Source: Rhodospirillales bacterium
GTDB taxonomy: Bacteria; Pseudomonadota; Alphaproteobacteria; Rhodospirillales; Casp-alpha2
Length of the DNA: 64,000 nt
Assembly: GCA_017644185.1 (NCBI GenBank)
Contig: JAEPMA010000002.1
Span: 248,001-312,000 of the forward strand
Reading direction: 5' to 3'
Numbering within the stretch: position 1 is the first letter of the stretch; every line of letters starts with the position of its first letter. Of this stretch, positions 16,150 through 27,163 are shown in pieces. Below the pieces are notes generated by a model, which searched no databases, was not told where the DNA came from, and saw only the letters and a list, made by a program, of their open reading frames with translations. A program made the translations under genes and the position numbers.

Positions 16150-17638
16150 CGGCACAGACGTGAACGGAGACGGCGCCGTCAAGCGGCGCTCATGGGGCGG
16201 GTTGTTGTCGGGTTCCCTGAGCGCCAAGTTCATTGTCACCGTCACCCCGATCTTCCTGGGGGTGTTCCTGGCATGCATCGTCATCGAGACGTGGCATAGT
16301 TACGAGAAGTCGCGCGCCGAGATCATCCACCGGATGAACACGCTGGCCGCCAGTCAATCGATCATTCTCGCGGAATCAGTCGCCGACAGGGACACCGAGC
16401 ACCTCAGCCTGATGCTGGCCAGCATCATCAGCGAGCCCAACCTGATCGGCATCGCCGTCCATGACAAGGACGGCAACGTGCTGGACAGTTTCGGGACGCT
16501 CGACGGCGCCGAACCGGATTTCGTCAAGACGATCTCGGTCAACTACACCGAGGGGAGCGAGGTTCGCCGCGTCGGCACCCTGAAACTGGTCGTGACCGAC
16601 CGCAATCTGCGCGAAGAAATTCGAGACCAGTTGATCGAGCACACGGTCCTCGGGGTCATGTTGCTGGCCGCCGCCCTTGCGGCGTCGGTCTTCGCACACC
16701 GCAGAACCGTGACCAAGCCCCTCGGCAAGCTGGTTTCGGCGATCAACGAAAGCCGCGGCGATGCGTTGGAGAAAGTGGATTGGCAGTCCGACGATGAAAT
16801 CGGCCGCGTGATCGCCGCCTACAACGACATGCAGGAACGGCTGGCGGGATACGAACGCGAACTCCGGGCATCTCGGGAACTGCTCGAACATCGGGTCGAG
16901 GAACGGACCGAAGACCTGGAACGGGCACGCGAGGCCGCCGTCGAGGCGAACCGGGTGAAATCCAAGTTCTTGTCCTCCATGAGCCACGAATTCCGCACGC
17001 CGATGAACGCCATTCTGGGGTTCACCCAGGTCCTGCAGATGTCGCCGGATATTCACGACGACGACCGCCTCAAGGATCGCCTCGGCAAGATCGAGGAAAG
17101 CGCACGAAATCTGATGGCGCTCCTCGACGAGATCATGGAATTCGCCCGCCTCGAAAGCACGACGAACGACCTCCATCTCGAAGACATAGACCCGAACACG
17201 TTGATCGAGGAAACCGTCACCATGGTGGCCCCGCTCGCCGAGGCACGGCATATCGCCATCACCCGCAGCGACGAGCCTCGCCCGGCGGGTCAGGTCCGCG
17301 CCGACGCGTTCAAACTCAGAAAGGCGCTGTTTCACGTCCTCTCGAATGCCGTCAAATACAATAGCCCGGGCGGCTCAGCGCGGATCGGCTGCAGGACGGA
17401 GGACGGCTATGTCCGCTTCGAGATTACGGACACCGGCCCCGGCATCCCCACGCACCTCGCCGGCGATATTTTCGAACCGTTCAACAGGCTCGGCCGCGAA
17501 GCCGGGAATATCGGCGGCAGCGGCATCGGCCTTACATTGACGCGCCGGCTCGTCGAAAGCATGTCGGGCGACATATCGTTCGAGAGCGAAGAAGGCATGG
17601 GCACGACGTTCGTGATTCGCGTGCCGGCTGTGTCCTGA
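16139..17638 (+). CDS. Membrane-bound hybrid-free sensor histidine kinase
   Basis: A 499-residue kinase. TM1 spans about residues 31-50, a periplasmic sensor 51-168, TM2 about 170-187, and a HAMP linker about 188-242. A coiled coil then leads to HisKA with phospho-acceptor His283 in SSMSHEFRTPMNAILG. The HATPase domain follows, with N box HVLSNAVKYNSPG, G1 DTGPGIP and G2 GGSGIGLTLTRRLVE. The gene starts at GTG 16139 inside the YHS gene. No response regulator lies next to it, so its partner is elsewhere. The periplasmic domain (DRDTEHLSLMLASIISEPNL) fits PAS/Cache-like sensors. Confidence 0.9.
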   Translation: MASDGTDVNGDGAVKRRSWGGLLSGSLSAKFIVTVTPIFLGVFLACIVIETWHSYEKSRAEIIHRMNTLAASQSIILAESVADRDTEHLSLMLASIISEPNLIGIAVHDKDGNVLDSFGTLDGAEPDFVKTISVNYTEGSEVRRVGTLKLVVTDRNLREEIRDQLIEHTVLGVMLLAAALAASVFAHRRTVTKPLGKLVSAINESRGDALEKVDWQSDDEIGRVIAAYNDMQERLAGYERELRASRELLEHRVEERTEDLERAREAAVEANRVKSKFLSSMSHEFRTPMNAILGFTQVLQMSPDIHDDDRLKDRLGKIEESARNLMALLDEIMEFARLESTTNDLHLEDIDPNTLIEETVTMVAPLAEARHIAITRSDEPRPAGQVRADAFKLRKALFHVLSNAVKYNSPGGSARIGCRTEDGYVRFEITDTGPGIPTHLAGDIFEPFNRLGREAGNIGGSGIGLTLTRRLVESMSGDISFESEEGMGTTFVIRVPAVS

Positions 17639-17640
17639 AA

Positions 17641-19026
17641 TCAGCCGGCCCCGCCGGTTTTGTCGTCGCGCTGCCGGCAAGACAGGAATAACGCGGCCAG
17701 CGAAAGCGCCAGCAAGGAAAGCCACCACGTCTGCCAAATTCCATACGTCGTATTCATGCACACAAACATGACCGTCAGGGTCAACGGCTTGACGTACACC
17801 TCCACCGCGCTTTCCGGACCACCGAACCGGGAGACCATAATCACCCAGAATATCGCAGCGGCAATCAACAGGCCGGGAATGCCGAGTTCCAGCCATAACT
17901 GCAGCGTCGCGTTGTGCGGATGAAGCGGCATCAGTTCCTTGCCGATGGCGATATTGACATGCCCGCCCGGTATATCTTGCGACGTGTCCAGCCCCCACCC
18001 CGCGAGCGGCCGTTCGATAGCGCGGGCAACGGCGAACCGCCAAATGTAATAACGGTGCCCCATCGAGCCCCTGAAGCCGTCCGGGTCGGTCTGCCGGCTT
18101 TGTTCAAAATCCGGCACCGCCGCCCTGACGTCCGCGCCGAACATCGTTGCCAAACCCGCCGGCACCAGGACGAAGCCGACGACGCATCCAACCATCACCA
18201 GCCGAGGCATGACGCGCGGAAACTTCCACAGAAGGGGGGCCAGCAACGCCATCACGACGAAGCCGACCACCGCGGCGTTGGAACTTGTGAGAACCGCCAT
18301 TGCGGCGCACGCGACAGCCAGCAGGACAGCCTGCCAAACGCGCCCGCGGCCAACCAGGTGGGCGACAGCCAGCGGCGTCAGAATGGCGATCGCGACCATG
18401 CCGGACGAAAAAATCGACAAAGGGTCGGCACGTTCGATCATGTGAATAAGCGTCCAGAACTTACCGTAATAGATCACGCAGCCGACGGCGGCGGGCACAA
18501 GGGATACGGCAATGCCGATCGAGAGCGCGTCAAGCGCCCGGCCACGAATGTCGTCGGGAAGGTTCCGTGCAACATCCGCGGCGCCGAAGCCCAGGATAAC
18601 CAGGGACAGGATCTTCAGCAGCTGACCGACCCTGGGGTCACCGTCGAACGTGTGCAAAGACGAGAACGTCAGCCAGGCCAATCCCGCCAATGCAACGAAC
18701 ATGGCCGACCGTGGCAACAGCCGGGCAACCTGACCATCGCGTAACGCCCCATAGAGACCGAGCAGCCCCATGACGATCAACACGAAAACGATGCTCTTGG
18801 CCAGCAGTGTCGCCAGCAATGGCAGCGCGCCGAACAAGACAATCGCCGATGTTCCGGGTCTTCCGATCTGCACCTTGCCCGCCCCGTCCTTCGTCTTTCG
18901 GGAAATCCACCTTTCAAGTAACAGGCAGGGGCGGCCTTCCGCAACGCATTCGCGCCTCAGGCAGTCTTCGAGCGAGAGCAAAGCCACCAGAAGCGCGACC
19001 GGCACAAGAAGCAGGTTTTTCCACAT
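17641..19026 (-). CDS. O-antigen ligase / polymerase (Wzy_C) family membrane protein
   Basis: A 461-residue protein with about 11-12 transmembrane helices. A large loop contains [20 protein letters not shown] and [13 protein letters not shown], followed by [18 protein letters not shown] (about residues 360-385). This PHN-x-x-L-Q-x-x-x-E-L-G-x-P-G pattern is the Wzy_C family signature seen in WaaL ligases and some Wzy polymerases. It would transfer or polymerise undecaprenyl-linked glycans at the periplasmic face. No other polysaccharide genes are adjacent, so ligase versus polymerase cannot be settled. It is convergent with the kinase gene. Confidence 0.85.
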   Translation of the reverse strand: MWKNLLLVPVALLVALLSLEDCLRRECVAEGRPCLLLERWISRKTKDGAGKVQIGRPGTSAIVLFGALPLLATLLAKSIVFVLIVMGLLGLYGALRDGQVARLLPRSAMFVALAGLAWLTFSSLHTFDGDPRVGQLLKILSLVILGFGAADVARNLPDDIRGRALDALSIGIAVSLVPAAVGCVIYYGKFWTLIHMIERADPLSIFSSGMVAIAILTPLAVAHLVGRGRVWQAVLLAVACAAMAVLTSSNAAVVGFVVMALLAPLLWKFPRVMPRLVMVGCVVGFVLVPAGLATMFGADVRAAVPDFEQSRQTDPDGFRGSMGHRYYIWRFAVARAIERPLAGWGLDTSQDIPGGHVNIAIGKELMPLHPHNATLQLWLELGIPGLLIAAAIFWVIMVSRFGGPESAVEVYVKPLTLTVMFVCMNTTYGIWQTWWLSLLALSLAALFLSCRQRDDKTGGAG

Positions 19027-19230
19027 AAGCCCTGCGGTCCATTATTCAGGTTCTCAAAGAAGCAGGCGGATGCCCCCAGGGCAAGCCGTTTTCCCTGCCA
19101 TTTCAACCCGTTTAATGACGAAACGCGCCTTTCTGTAAGGGACCGGTCAGGTTTCAACCCTAATTTCCGGTGTATTGGGAAATTCAATTTAAGCGCTAAG
19201 CGCGGCTATCCGATAAAGGCATCCACATTC

Positions 19231-22200
19231 ATGACGGACACGGTCTACGGCGTTAACCTGGTTGAGAACGGCAGCTTCGAGGACGTGAGCTATTCGCGCG
19301 GTCACGGGCGCCACCACAACCACCGCAACAACAACAACGCCGAACTGACCGGCTGGCAGACGTCGTCAGGCCCGGGACCGGATATCGAAAGCTCGGACTG
19401 GTGGACCCGCGCCGCCGACGGCCATCGTTATATCGAACTCGACGGCTCGGGCGCGCGCGACACCAACAGCTCGATCTATCAGGACATCCCGACCGGCGGC
19501 ACCGGCACTTTCGAATTGTCGTTCAGCTATGCCGCGCCGCCGTTCAGCCGGGGCTCGTCGAACGGGATCGAAGTGATCTGGAACGGCCAGGTGATCGACA
19601 CCATCACGTCGAACGGCGGATGGGGCACCGACTGGCAGACGTTCACCTATGAACTTGAAGGTGCAGGCGATCTGACGCGTCTCGAATTCCGCGCCGTCGG
19701 CCGTGACGACGGCCGGGGCGGCCTTTTGGACGATATTTCGGTGGTCGGCCTAGAACCCCCGGAACTGTTCACCGATTCAAGCGACACGGTCGTCCTTGCC
19801 GACGACGATCCGGACTACGGTTCGGGCGAGCCTTATGACGCGCTCGGCGGCGACGACGTGGTCCAGGGCGGCGATCTCGACGACGAGATCTTCGGCAACA
19901 CCGGCAACGACACTCTCTCGGGTGGCGCGGGGAACGACATTCTCAGGGGTGGCGCCGACACGAAGGTCCAGATCGAGGTCGAACAGACCGTCGAGCACGA
20001 CCTTTCCGGCCTTTCCTCGACACCCACGCTCGGCATCGACCCGTCGCACTTCCAGCTTCAGAACGACCACAAGGTCACCATGACCTTCGTCGGCGAGGAA
20101 GCCGGCTACCGCAACACGGTGGGCTATTACAAGATCGCCCCCGACGGCACGATGTATGACGTGGAAGTGATCTTCCAGGACGCCTCCGACGGGCGCTGGT
20201 ACGGCACCGAAACCGGCACCGCCGTCGATCTCGACCTGTCCGGTGGGGATAATTTCGGCGTGTTCATCATCGCCGACGGCGCGAGCCGCAACAATTTCGA
20301 CAGATACGACAACGGTCACTACGAATTCCGCAACCACGACGGCAGCCCGGCCACCGTCAACAGCAACGAACCCGAACTGGTGTTCGTCGACAGATGGGGC
20401 CGCGCCAAGGAACTGAAGGGCGAGGTCTATCACTCGTCCGCCACGTCTTCCAATCTTCAGCTCAACGGCGACGACACGGTGCACGTGAAATCTTCGGCAT
20501 CGAACGATGGCGCGTTGCGTCTGAGTTTCGAAGACCTGCCGTCGCGCTGGAGCGACAACGATTTCGACGACGTCGTCATCGATCTTTCGTTCGCACCCGT
20601 CACTGAAACCGTCCTCGTGAACGCCGACGACAACGACGTCTTGTACGGAGAAGACGGCGACGACCAACTGTTCGGCGGCGCCGGCAAGGATGAGCTTTTC
20701 GGCGGCACGGGGAACGACACCCTTCATGGTGGCCGTGGCCGCGACAAGCTCGACGGCGGCGAAGGCGACGATCTTTTGATCGGCGGCGGCGGCAATGACG
20801 TCCTCAAGGGCGGTGAAGGAAATGACGAGCTTCGGGGTGGCGGCGGCGATGACGTGCTGCGCGGCAACGCCGGCGACGACATCCTCAAGGGTAATGGCGG
20901 CGACGACCGGATCTTTGGTGGCGCCGGTGACGACGTGATCGTCGGCGGCGCAGGCGCCGACCTGATCGACGCGGGTAACGGTGACGATATCGTACGCGCG
21001 AAATTCGCCGACCTCGCAGGCGACGTCATCGACGGCAGCAAGGGCACCGACAAGCTCAAGATCACGATCGAAACCGACGACCTGGCGGACCCCGCGGTCC
21101 TGCAGGACGTCATCGATCTGATGAGCTTCGTCGCAGCGAACGCGGATGCATCTTCGAATTCCGGCCCGAGCCAGTATTTCGCCGCGCTCGGCATCGAGGT
21201 GAACAACCTCGAAGAAGTGGATATCAAGGTCATCGATTCCGAAACCGGCGAGGTTGTCGACGGTTTCTTCGCTCCCGACATCTCCGTCAGCGTTTCAGCG
21301 GCTCAGGGTGACGAGGACACCGCAATCGCGCTCGATATTTCCGCGACGATCGGCAACGCCACGGGCGGTTACGACATCTCCATCACCGTCGCGGACGTAC
21401 CCGCGGGCGCGGTGTTGTCAGCGGGAACCGACAACAACGATGGCACGTGGACGCTCTCGGAGGCGGATCTCTCCGGGCTGACCATCACCCCCGCCGAAAA
21501 CAGCGACATAGATTTCGCGCTGACCGTGACCGCGACGGCGACCAGCCAGGTCAGCGGCGCGGAGACGGTTTCCGATCCGGCCACGCTTGATGTGACGGTC
21601 GATGCGGTCGTCGACACACCGACCCTCACCGTTTCCGACATCACCCTCGCCGATCCGGATGCAGGCGATCAGGTGATCGACGGCACGGATGGGAAAGACA
21701 CCCTTATCGGCGGTGGCGGCAATGACGTCATCAACGGCGGCGACAAGGGCGACACCATCATCGGCGACGGGCAGAGCGGCGCGACCACGCTCACCGGCGC
21801 GCTTTTGATCTCGGCCCTGCTGGGCGATCTCGACGGCTCCGAAGACCTGACGATCACGGTGTCCGGCCTGCCAACAGGCGCATCGCTGTCCGCGGGCAAC
21901 GTGACCGGCCCGGGCACGGTGGAACTGAACTCAGCTGATTTGAGCGGCCTGACGATCACGGTGCCCGTGGGCGCCGCCGACTTCAGTCTCACGGTCACCG
22001 CGACCGCCACCGAGACGGATACGGATACGGGGCAGCAGTCGAGCACGTCAACCAGCGCCGTCGCGGCGGCCACGGTCGTCGTCTCGGTCGATGGTGACGA
22101 TATCCTCAATGGGGGCAAGGGTGCCGACACCATTCAGGGGAACGGCGGCAACGACACCATTTTCGGTGACGCCGGCAGCGACGACATCGACGGTGGCGAC

Positions 22201-23346
22201 GGCGACGACGACATTAACGGCGGCGCGGGCAACGACATCATCTTCGGCGGTCTCGGCAATGATACGATCGCGGGCGGCGGCGGCAACGACGTCGTTCTCG
22301 GCGGCGATGGTGACGACGCCATAGAAGGCGGTGCCGGCGACGACAACCTGCAGGGCGGTGATGGTGACGACGTCATTAACGGCGGCGGCGGCCAGGACCA
22401 GATCTCGGGCGGCGCGGGCAACGACCAGCTTTTCGGCGGCAACCAGGGCGACACCCTGGACGGCGGCGACGGGGATGACATCATCAACGGCGAAGGCGGC
22501 CAGGACGTGATCTTCGGCGGTGCAGGTGAAGACACCATCACCGGCGGTGACGGCAGTGACGTCATCGAAGGCGGGGACGACAACGACCAGCTTTACGGCG
22601 ACGACGGCAACGACGAAATCCACGGCGGCGCCAACGACGACCGGTTGTGGGGCGGCCTTGGGAAGGACACCCTGTTCGGCGATGGCGGCAACGACATCAT
22701 CTATGGGGGTGACGACAACGACGAGATCCACGGCGGCGACGACAACGACACCCTGCGTGGCGAAGCGGGCAACGACCTGATCTTCGGCGATGCGGGTAAT
22801 GACATCCTGATCGGCGCGGAAGGCAAGGACGAGCTTCACGGCGGCGACGGCGACGACCTTCTGTTCGGACAAGAAGGCGGCGACACGTTGTTCGGCGATG
22901 CCGGCAACGACACCCTCTGGGGTGACGGGGGTTCGGACGAACTTCATGGTGGGTCCGGCAACGACCGGCTCGAAGGTCACGGCGGCGACGACGTGATGGA
23001 CGGGGGCACCGGCGTCGACTTCATGATCGGCGGCAGGGGCAGCGACCGCTTCGTCTTCGACCTGAACGCCGGCGACAGCGGCATCGGGGCCGGCAACCGT
23101 GACACGATTTCGGACTTTGAGGCCGACGGCACCGACACCATCGCGTTCGGCGGCATCGCTTCGTTCAGCTTCATGGGCGACGAAACGCAGGATTTCCAAG
23201 GCGGCGGCGCGGCATCCGGGCGCTTCAACGAGGCCCTCAAGGTGCTGGAGATCGACGCCGACGGCGATCAGGTCGTGGATATGGAGATCGAACTGCTCGG
23301 CGTGCTGGGGGCGGACCTCGACGACAGCGACTTCACCGTCAGCTAG
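19231..23346 (+). CDS. Large RTX calcium-binding protein, type I secretion substrate
   Basis: A 1371-residue acidic protein with no Sec signal. Approximate layout: N-terminal carbohydrate-binding-like domain (5-175, NLVENGSFE ... [15 protein letters not shown]); a few GGxGxD repeats (205-245); a DUF4114-like domain (255-464, ending [20 protein letters not shown]); RTX block (469-590); a linker; cadherin/Ig-like segment (690-800); short RTX; a second such segment (850-955); a long RTX array (956-1254); and the [13 protein letters not shown] / [13 protein letters not shown] end typical of type I substrates. It probably acts outside the cell in adhesion or surface-layer formation. No catalytic domain is visible. 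The convergent genes 7 bp downstream encode its likely exporter. Confidence 0.9.
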   Translation: MTDTVYGVNLVENGSFEDVSYSRGHGRHHNHRNNNNAELTGWQTSSGPGPDIESSDWWTRAADGHRYIELDGSGARDTNSSIYQDIPTGGTGTFELSFSYAAPPFSRGSSNGIEVIWNGQVIDTITSNGGWGTDWQTFTYELEGAGDLTRLEFRAVGRDDGRGGLLDDISVVGLEPPELFTDSSDTVVLADDDPDYGSGEPYDALGGDDVVQGGDLDDEIFGNTGNDTLSGGAGNDILRGGADTKVQIEVEQTVEHDLSGLSSTPTLGIDPSHFQLQNDHKVTMTFVGEEAGYRNTVGYYKIAPDGTMYDVEVIFQDASDGRWYGTETGTAVDLDLSGGDNFGVFIIADGASRNNFDRYDNGHYEFRNHDGSPATVNSNEPELVFVDRWGRAKELKGEVYHSSATSSNLQLNGDDTVHVKSSASNDGALRLSFEDLPSRWSDNDFDDVVIDLSFAPVTETVLVNADDNDVLYGEDGDDQLFGGAGKDELFGGTGNDTLHGGRGRDKLDGGEGDDLLIGGGGNDVLKGGEGNDELRGGGGDDVLRGNAGDDILKGNGGDDRIFGGAGDDVIVGGAGADLIDAGNGDDIVRAKFADLAGDVIDGSKGTDKLKITIETDDLADPAVLQDVIDLMSFVAANADASSNSGPSQYFAALGIEVNNLEEVDIKVIDSETGEVVDGFFAPDISVSVSAAQGDEDTAIALDISATIGNATGGYDISITVADVPAGAVLSAGTDNNDGTWTLSEADLSGLTITPAENSDIDFALTVTATATSQVSGAETVSDPATLDVTVDAVVDTPTLTVSDITLADPDAGDQVIDGTDGKDTLIGGGGNDVINGGDKGDTIIGDGQSGATTLTGALLISALLGDLDGSEDLTITVSGLPTGASLSAGNVTGPGTVELNSADLSGLTITVPVGAADFSLTVTATATETDTDTGQQSSTSTSAVAAATVVVSVDGDDILNGGKGADTIQGNGGNDTIFGDAGSDDIDGGDGDDDINGGAGNDIIFGGLGNDTIAGGGGNDVVLGGDGDDAIEGGAGDDNLQGGDGDDVINGGGGQDQISGGAGNDQLFGGNQGDTLDGGDGDDIINGEGGQDVIFGGAGEDTITGGDGSDVIEGGDDNDQLYGDDGNDEIHGGANDDRLWGGLGKDTLFGDGGNDIIYGGDDNDEIHGGDDNDTLRGEAGNDLIFGDAGNDILIGAEGKDELHGGDGDDLLFGQEGGDTLFGDAGNDTLWGDGGSDELHGGSGNDRLEGHGGDDVMDGGTGVDFMIGGRGSDRFVFDLNAGDSGIGAGNRDTISDFEADGTDTIAFGGIASFSFMGDETQDFQGGGAASGRFNEALKVLEIDADGDQVVDMEIELLGVLGADLDDSDFTVS

Positions 23347-23352
23347 AGGCCA

Positions 23353-24648
23353 CTACCTCTCCTGGAACGCGTCGTTCATGCGATACAGAAGCGGGTCGAG
23401 GATATACGCCATCACCGTCCGTTCGCCGGTCAGAATGCTGGTTTGAACCTGCATGCCGGGATAGAGCGCGTAACGCTCGCCCCCTTTTTCGAAGTAATCG
23501 CGGCCGAGTTCGATCTTCACCCGATAGAACGGCTGGCCGTCTTCGCTGATGAGGGTGTCGGGACTGACTTCCGCGACTTCCCCCTTGAGATCCCCGAAGC
23601 GCACCGCATCGGATGACGCGAGCTTGACCGTCGCCGTCTGGCCGACCGCGATATAGCCGATGTCCTGTGTTCTGAGCTTGGCTTCGACGATCAGGGTGTC
23701 ATCGATGGGGACGATTTCGGCGACTGCCTGACCCGGCTTCAGAACACCCCCCACCGTGACGACATCAAGGGTTTTGACGACGCCCCCCACGGGTGAGCGC
23801 ACGACGGTGCGTTCAAGACTATCCTCGAACTTGGTCACGCGTTCGGAAAGCTCGCGGTATTGCAAGCGCGCCTCTTCGAGGTTCTGCTGCACGTTGTCGG
23901 CGAACGCGGACTTGATCTGATTCAATTCCGCTTCGGCCTCGGCGAGCGCGGTCTGTGCACGCGCCAGCTGCGCGCGGTCGCCATCGACCTGGTTTTCGAG
24001 GGCGCGTCCCTCTTTCAACAGATCGAGGTGGCGGAACTTGTTGATCAATTCTTTTCTCAACAGCTCGGCGCTCATGCCGATCTGCTCCTTCACCAGTTCC
24101 AGGCTCTTTTGATTGCCGGCCATCCGCCCTTCGATCTCGGCGATCTGCTGGCGGCGCTGCTCAATCGTCTGTTCCTGTTTCAAGAGGTCGTTCATGTGCC
24201 GCTTAAGGCGCGTATCGAAGCGCGCCCGCGCCTGTTGGGCGAGCTCGGGATGGTTCGAGAGAAGACGATCGGTGAATGCGGGGGCCTCGGCACCGCGCGC
24301 CAAAGCATCCAGTTGCGCGATATCGGTCTCGAGCGACGTCAGGCGCACCCGAAGCTCGGCCACCTCGGCGCCGCTGACGGTCGGCTCCAACACGACAAGC
24401 GTCTGCCCGGCTGAGACTTTCTGCCCCTCGACCACCTTGATCTCGCGGACAATCCCCCCTTCCAGGTGCTGGACCGTCTTGACCTGGGACGAGGGTATGA
24501 CCTCGCCCGACGCCTGGCTGACGATATCCAACGTCGAAAAATGCGCCCAGGCGGCGAACGCCACCACCGCGAGCGCACTCACCCAGAACGTCGAGTGGGT
24601 CGCGAGCGTGACGGTATGATCTGCGTGCGTTTCAGGTGCCGCGCTCAT
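23353..24648 (-). CDS. Type I secretion membrane fusion protein (HlyD family)
   Basis: A 431-residue periplasmic adaptor. It has one N-terminal transmembrane helix (about 18-36), a lipoyl half-motif (VKTVQHLEGGIVREIKVVEG, about 57-76), long coiled-coil hairpin (about 95-290), the second lipoyl half (VRSPVGGVVKTLDVVTVGG) and a C-terminal beta-barrel (DTLISEDGQPFYRVKIEL). It bridges the ABC exporter and a TolC-like outer-membrane channel, which is not encoded here. Its start overlaps the ABC gene stop by 4 bp. It is convergent with the RTX gene. Confidence 0.93.
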   Translation of the reverse strand: MSAAPETHADHTVTLATHSTFWVSALAVVAFAAWAHFSTLDIVSQASGEVIPSSQVKTVQHLEGGIVREIKVVEGQKVSAGQTLVVLEPTVSGAEVAELRVRLTSLETDIAQLDALARGAEAPAFTDRLLSNHPELAQQARARFDTRLKRHMNDLLKQEQTIEQRRQQIAEIEGRMAGNQKSLELVKEQIGMSAELLRKELINKFRHLDLLKEGRALENQVDGDRAQLARAQTALAEAEAELNQIKSAFADNVQQNLEEARLQYRELSERVTKFEDSLERTVVRSPVGGVVKTLDVVTVGGVLKPGQAVAEIVPIDDTLIVEAKLRTQDIGYIAVGQTATVKLASSDAVRFGDLKGEVAEVSPDTLISEDGQPFYRVKIELGRDYFEKGGERYALYPGMQVQTSILTGERTVMAYILDPLLYRMNDAFQER

Positions 24649-26360
24649 TGCTCCACCGCCTTTTTACTGTCGGGGCCTTCGAGTTTCGGCTGGGGTTTGG
24701 GGAGTTGTTTCTGCCCGAAAATGTCGATCATCGGAACCGGCTTACTATTCAAATCAATCCGCGTGTGCGGTCCCTTCACGATATCGGGGTCGTGCGACAT
24801 GACGATGATGGTGCGTTTCTGTTCGGCCATCGTCGCGAGGACCCGGTAGACCGCGCGGCAGCCCTCGTCATCCAGGCTTTCCGTCGGCTCGTCGATGACG
24901 ATGATCCGGCCATCGGAAGCGAGCGCGCGGGCCAGGGCGACACGACGGCGGATCCCTTCGGCCAGCCGCCAGCCGTTATCGAGTATAAGCGTATCGAGAC
25001 CGTCCGGGCTTTCGTCCAGGAATTTCCGCAACCCCGCCCGTTCGATCACATCTCTTAATCGGTCGTCATCCAGATCCGGCGCGTTGACGGTGATGTTGTC
25101 GCGGATCGTCGCGTTCAGAAGGGCCGGGTCCTGCGGCAGGAAGACCACCTGTTTCCGCCACCACGCGGGATCGAGTTGCTTGAGGTCGACCCCATCGATC
25201 AGAATCTGCCCGTGGACGGGCTCGACCAGACCCATCAGCAACCTCGCCATCGTCGACTTGCCCGCGCCATTATTCCCGATCACCGTCACCACATCGCCCG
25301 CCTCGACGGTGTGGGTCAGGTGTTCGAATAACGTGCGGCGGCTTTCGGGATAGCTGAACGCCATGTCACGAAATTCGATCCGGCCCTGCACATCGGAGAT
25401 CCGGGTGCCGCCCTCGGCCTCGCGTGCGGTCGCCGCGAGAGTCTCGAACACGGAAAGCGATTGTTTCGCGCGGGCCAACGCCGCCCCCAGCCCCGCCAAC
25501 CGGGTGACCGGCTGCAGCGCGCGCGATGCCAGAATGTTGGCGCCGATCATCGCGCCGACGTTCAATTCCCCCTTCACCACGAGCACTGCCCCAATCCCGA
25601 TCACGGCGACACTCATCAACGCCATGGCGCTGCCGGTGACGGTCTGCACCAGACCTTGAGAGCTGTTCATGCGGCGGCGAAGCTCTTGCGCGTGGGCGAT
25701 ATTCGCTTCCCACTCCCCTCGCAGATGATCGCCTGCGTTGAAGCTGCGGATCATATCGCCTTCGCGGGTCGCGGTGGCGAGAAGCGCACTCCCGGCCTGG
25801 GTCACACCCTGCAATTCAGCGGTGAGACGTTGCAGATGTTTCTGCCCCATCACGCCGGCGCCCCACACGGCGACGACGAATATCGCCGCCACCCCCGCCA
25901 GAACCGGCGAGATGATCCATAAAACGAACAGGAACAGGAACGCGAAGGGCGCGTCCAGGACCGTCGTCAGGTTGGTTGCGTTATAAGCGGTTTCGATCGC
26001 CTGGGTGCCGCCGACGATCTCTTTCCGGGCTTCGGGTGCGGTTTTATCGAGATCGGCGGATTTCGCACGGGTGAGCGTGTCGAACGCGCGCCCCGCCAAT
26101 GCCGCGTCCGGGCCGGCGCTGACGCCTCTCGCCAACGCCATCCGCGACTGCCTTAAAATGAATTCGAAACCGACGGCAAGAAGCACGCCCGCCGTGAGGG
26201 TGAACAGGGTCGCGTCCACCCCCTGCCCGACGTAGCGGTTCAGCACCTGCATCACGAACAGGGGCGAGGCCAGGGCCATGATGTTGATCAGCAAAGAGCC
26301 GAACGCCATTTCAAAGGCGATCAGCGGCTTCGACGTCAGACGGGCGAGGAGTTCCTTCAT
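24645..26360 (-). CDS. Type I secretion ABC permease/ATPase (PrtD-like)
   Basis: A 571-residue half-transporter. A six-helix membrane domain (about 15-300) precedes the ATPase domain with Walker A GNNGAGKST near residues 361-369 and Walker B IIVIDEPTESLD near 483-494. The signature helix reads LAEGIRRRVALARALAS instead of the usual LSGGQ, a clear deviation. There is no N-terminal peptidase or peptidase-like domain, which places it with the PrtD class that exports RTX proteins. It is the first gene of a two-gene operon with the HlyD-type adaptor and is presumably dedicated to the neighbouring RTX protein. Confidence 0.92.
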   Translation of the reverse strand: MKELLARLTSKPLIAFEMAFGSLLINIMALASPLFVMQVLNRYVGQGVDATLFTLTAGVLLAVGFEFILRQSRMALARGVSAGPDAALAGRAFDTLTRAKSADLDKTAPEARKEIVGGTQAIETAYNATNLTTVLDAPFAFLFLFVLWIISPVLAGVAAIFVVAVWGAGVMGQKHLQRLTAELQGVTQAGSALLATATREGDMIRSFNAGDHLRGEWEANIAHAQELRRRMNSSQGLVQTVTGSAMALMSVAVIGIGAVLVVKGELNVGAMIGANILASRALQPVTRLAGLGAALARAKQSLSVFETLAATAREAEGGTRISDVQGRIEFRDMAFSYPESRRTLFEHLTHTVEAGDVVTVIGNNGAGKSTMARLLMGLVEPVHGQILIDGVDLKQLDPAWWRKQVVFLPQDPALLNATIRDNITVNAPDLDDDRLRDVIERAGLRKFLDESPDGLDTLILDNGWRLAEGIRRRVALARALASDGRIIVIDEPTESLDDEGCRAVYRVLATMAEQKRTIIVMSHDPDIVKGPHTRIDLNSKPVPMIDIFGQKQLPKPQPKLEGPDSKKAVEQ

Positions 26361-26482
26361 CGCGGTCCCATGATTTCCCGGTATAACGCCGGGCCGGCGT
26401 GTGTCGGGGTGTGCGTACTCTATACACCTGAATTTTAAAGGAAACCTGACAGCTTCACCATGGCCCGCATACGCTGAACAAT

Positions 26483-26626
26483 ACGTCTATCCCGGAACCG
26501 AACATCGTGAGGTATCCAGGACCCATTTTCGATCACGACGGCACGTACCGATTGAATCCATTGCCCCTCACAGTGTCCCTCTCCCCCGGGAGAGGGTGGC
26601 GAGCAAAGCGAGCCGGGTGAGGGGGC
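26483..26626. repeat. Dispersed intergenic repeat, composite copy
   Basis: The 280-bp gap between the exporter and the YjbR-family gene holds a composite element. A CTATCCCGGAACCG ... GACCCATTTTCGATCACGAC module (from 26483) is followed by the CCTCTCCCCCGGGAGAGGG hairpin and the GGCGAGCAAAGCGAGCCGGG edge. The same composite, in the same order, occurs at 29652-29879. No gene is seen in the gap. Confidence 0.75.
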
Positions 26627-26641
26627 GCCCCGTCCCTGCCA

Positions 26642-27007
26642 TCACGCCTGGTTCAGGCCCAGTTCTTTCTGCAGCTTCTTGGTCAGCCCCAGCGACACGA
26701 CCCGATAGGATTCACGCAGATAATCCTTCAACTGGCCGTCATCGAGGCCGGGCTGGTCGTAGCTCTGGATCCACTTCATGCCCCTGGAAGCGAGATAAGG
26801 GGCGGGCCGGCAGCCGGGCGCGTCGCGGAGGATCTCGTAGACGATCTCGGAGGTTTTAAAGGTGATGGCGGGATAAGTGTCTTCATCGAACCAGCCGATC
26901 GCGAACACTTTTCCGCCGATCTTCCAAACATCCGCCCCACCCCACTGGTTGACGTGGGTCGTGTGCGGGAGGGCGTGGCAGAAGTCGTTATATTCGGCGG
27001 CGTTCAT
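26642..27007 (-). CDS. MmcQ/YjbR family (DUF419) protein
   Basis: A 121-residue protein matching the MmcQ/YjbR family over its whole length. It begins MNAAEYNDFCHALPHTTHV, continues VWKIGGKVFAIGWFDEDTYP with the CyaY-like beta core, and includes RGMKWIQSYDQPGLDDGQLK before the C-terminal helix. The family has a DNA-binding-like or frataxin-like fold with no settled function. It lies downstream of the bd-oxidase operon on the same strand but is separated from DUF2474 by only 18 bp, so it might be read through. Confidence 0.85.
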   Translation of the reverse strand: MNAAEYNDFCHALPHTTHVNQWGGADVWKIGGKVFAIGWFDEDTYPAITFKTSEIVYEILRDAPGCRPAPYLASRGMKWIQSYDQPGLDDGQLKDYLRESYRVVSLGLTKKLQKELGLNQA

Positions 27008-27025
27008 GATCAGAGCTTAGCGCAC

Positions 27026-27163
27026 TTACATCCCCATGAAAGCCCGGATGACGAACGCGACAACCCCGAGCGCCGCGACGCCCGCGCACCAAAGAAGCGC
27101 GAACCACAACAGCTTTTTGGTGCGCTCGCTCAAATTCCGGCGCTCAATGATAGCCCTCTTCAC
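27026..27163 (-). CDS. DUF2474 small membrane subunit of the bd-type oxidase
   Basis: A short frame overlapping the cydB 3' end. Its conserved core reads SERTKKLLWFALLWCAGVAA and continues with GVVAFVIRAFMGM: one transmembrane helix with the Trp-rich entry typical of DUF2474, a family encoded beside cioB/cydB and analogous to CydX. It probably stabilises the oxidase. The start is uncertain: GTG 27163 gives 45 residues, while TTG 27133 gives 35. Overlap with cydB implies coupled translation. Confidence 0.7.
   Translation of the reverse strand: MKRAIIERRNLSERTKKLLWFALLWCAGVAALGVVAFVIRAFMGM

Noticed and set aside
22090-22990. Regular short repeats that could suggest a CRISPR or satellite array
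   Set aside because: The period is 27 bp, in frame, and encodes the nine-residue GGxGxDxxx calcium motif. There are no spacers.
22048-23199. Long minus-strand frames inside the RTX gene
   Set aside because: They are Val/Ala-rich translations of the complementary strand of the calcium repeats, a known artefact.
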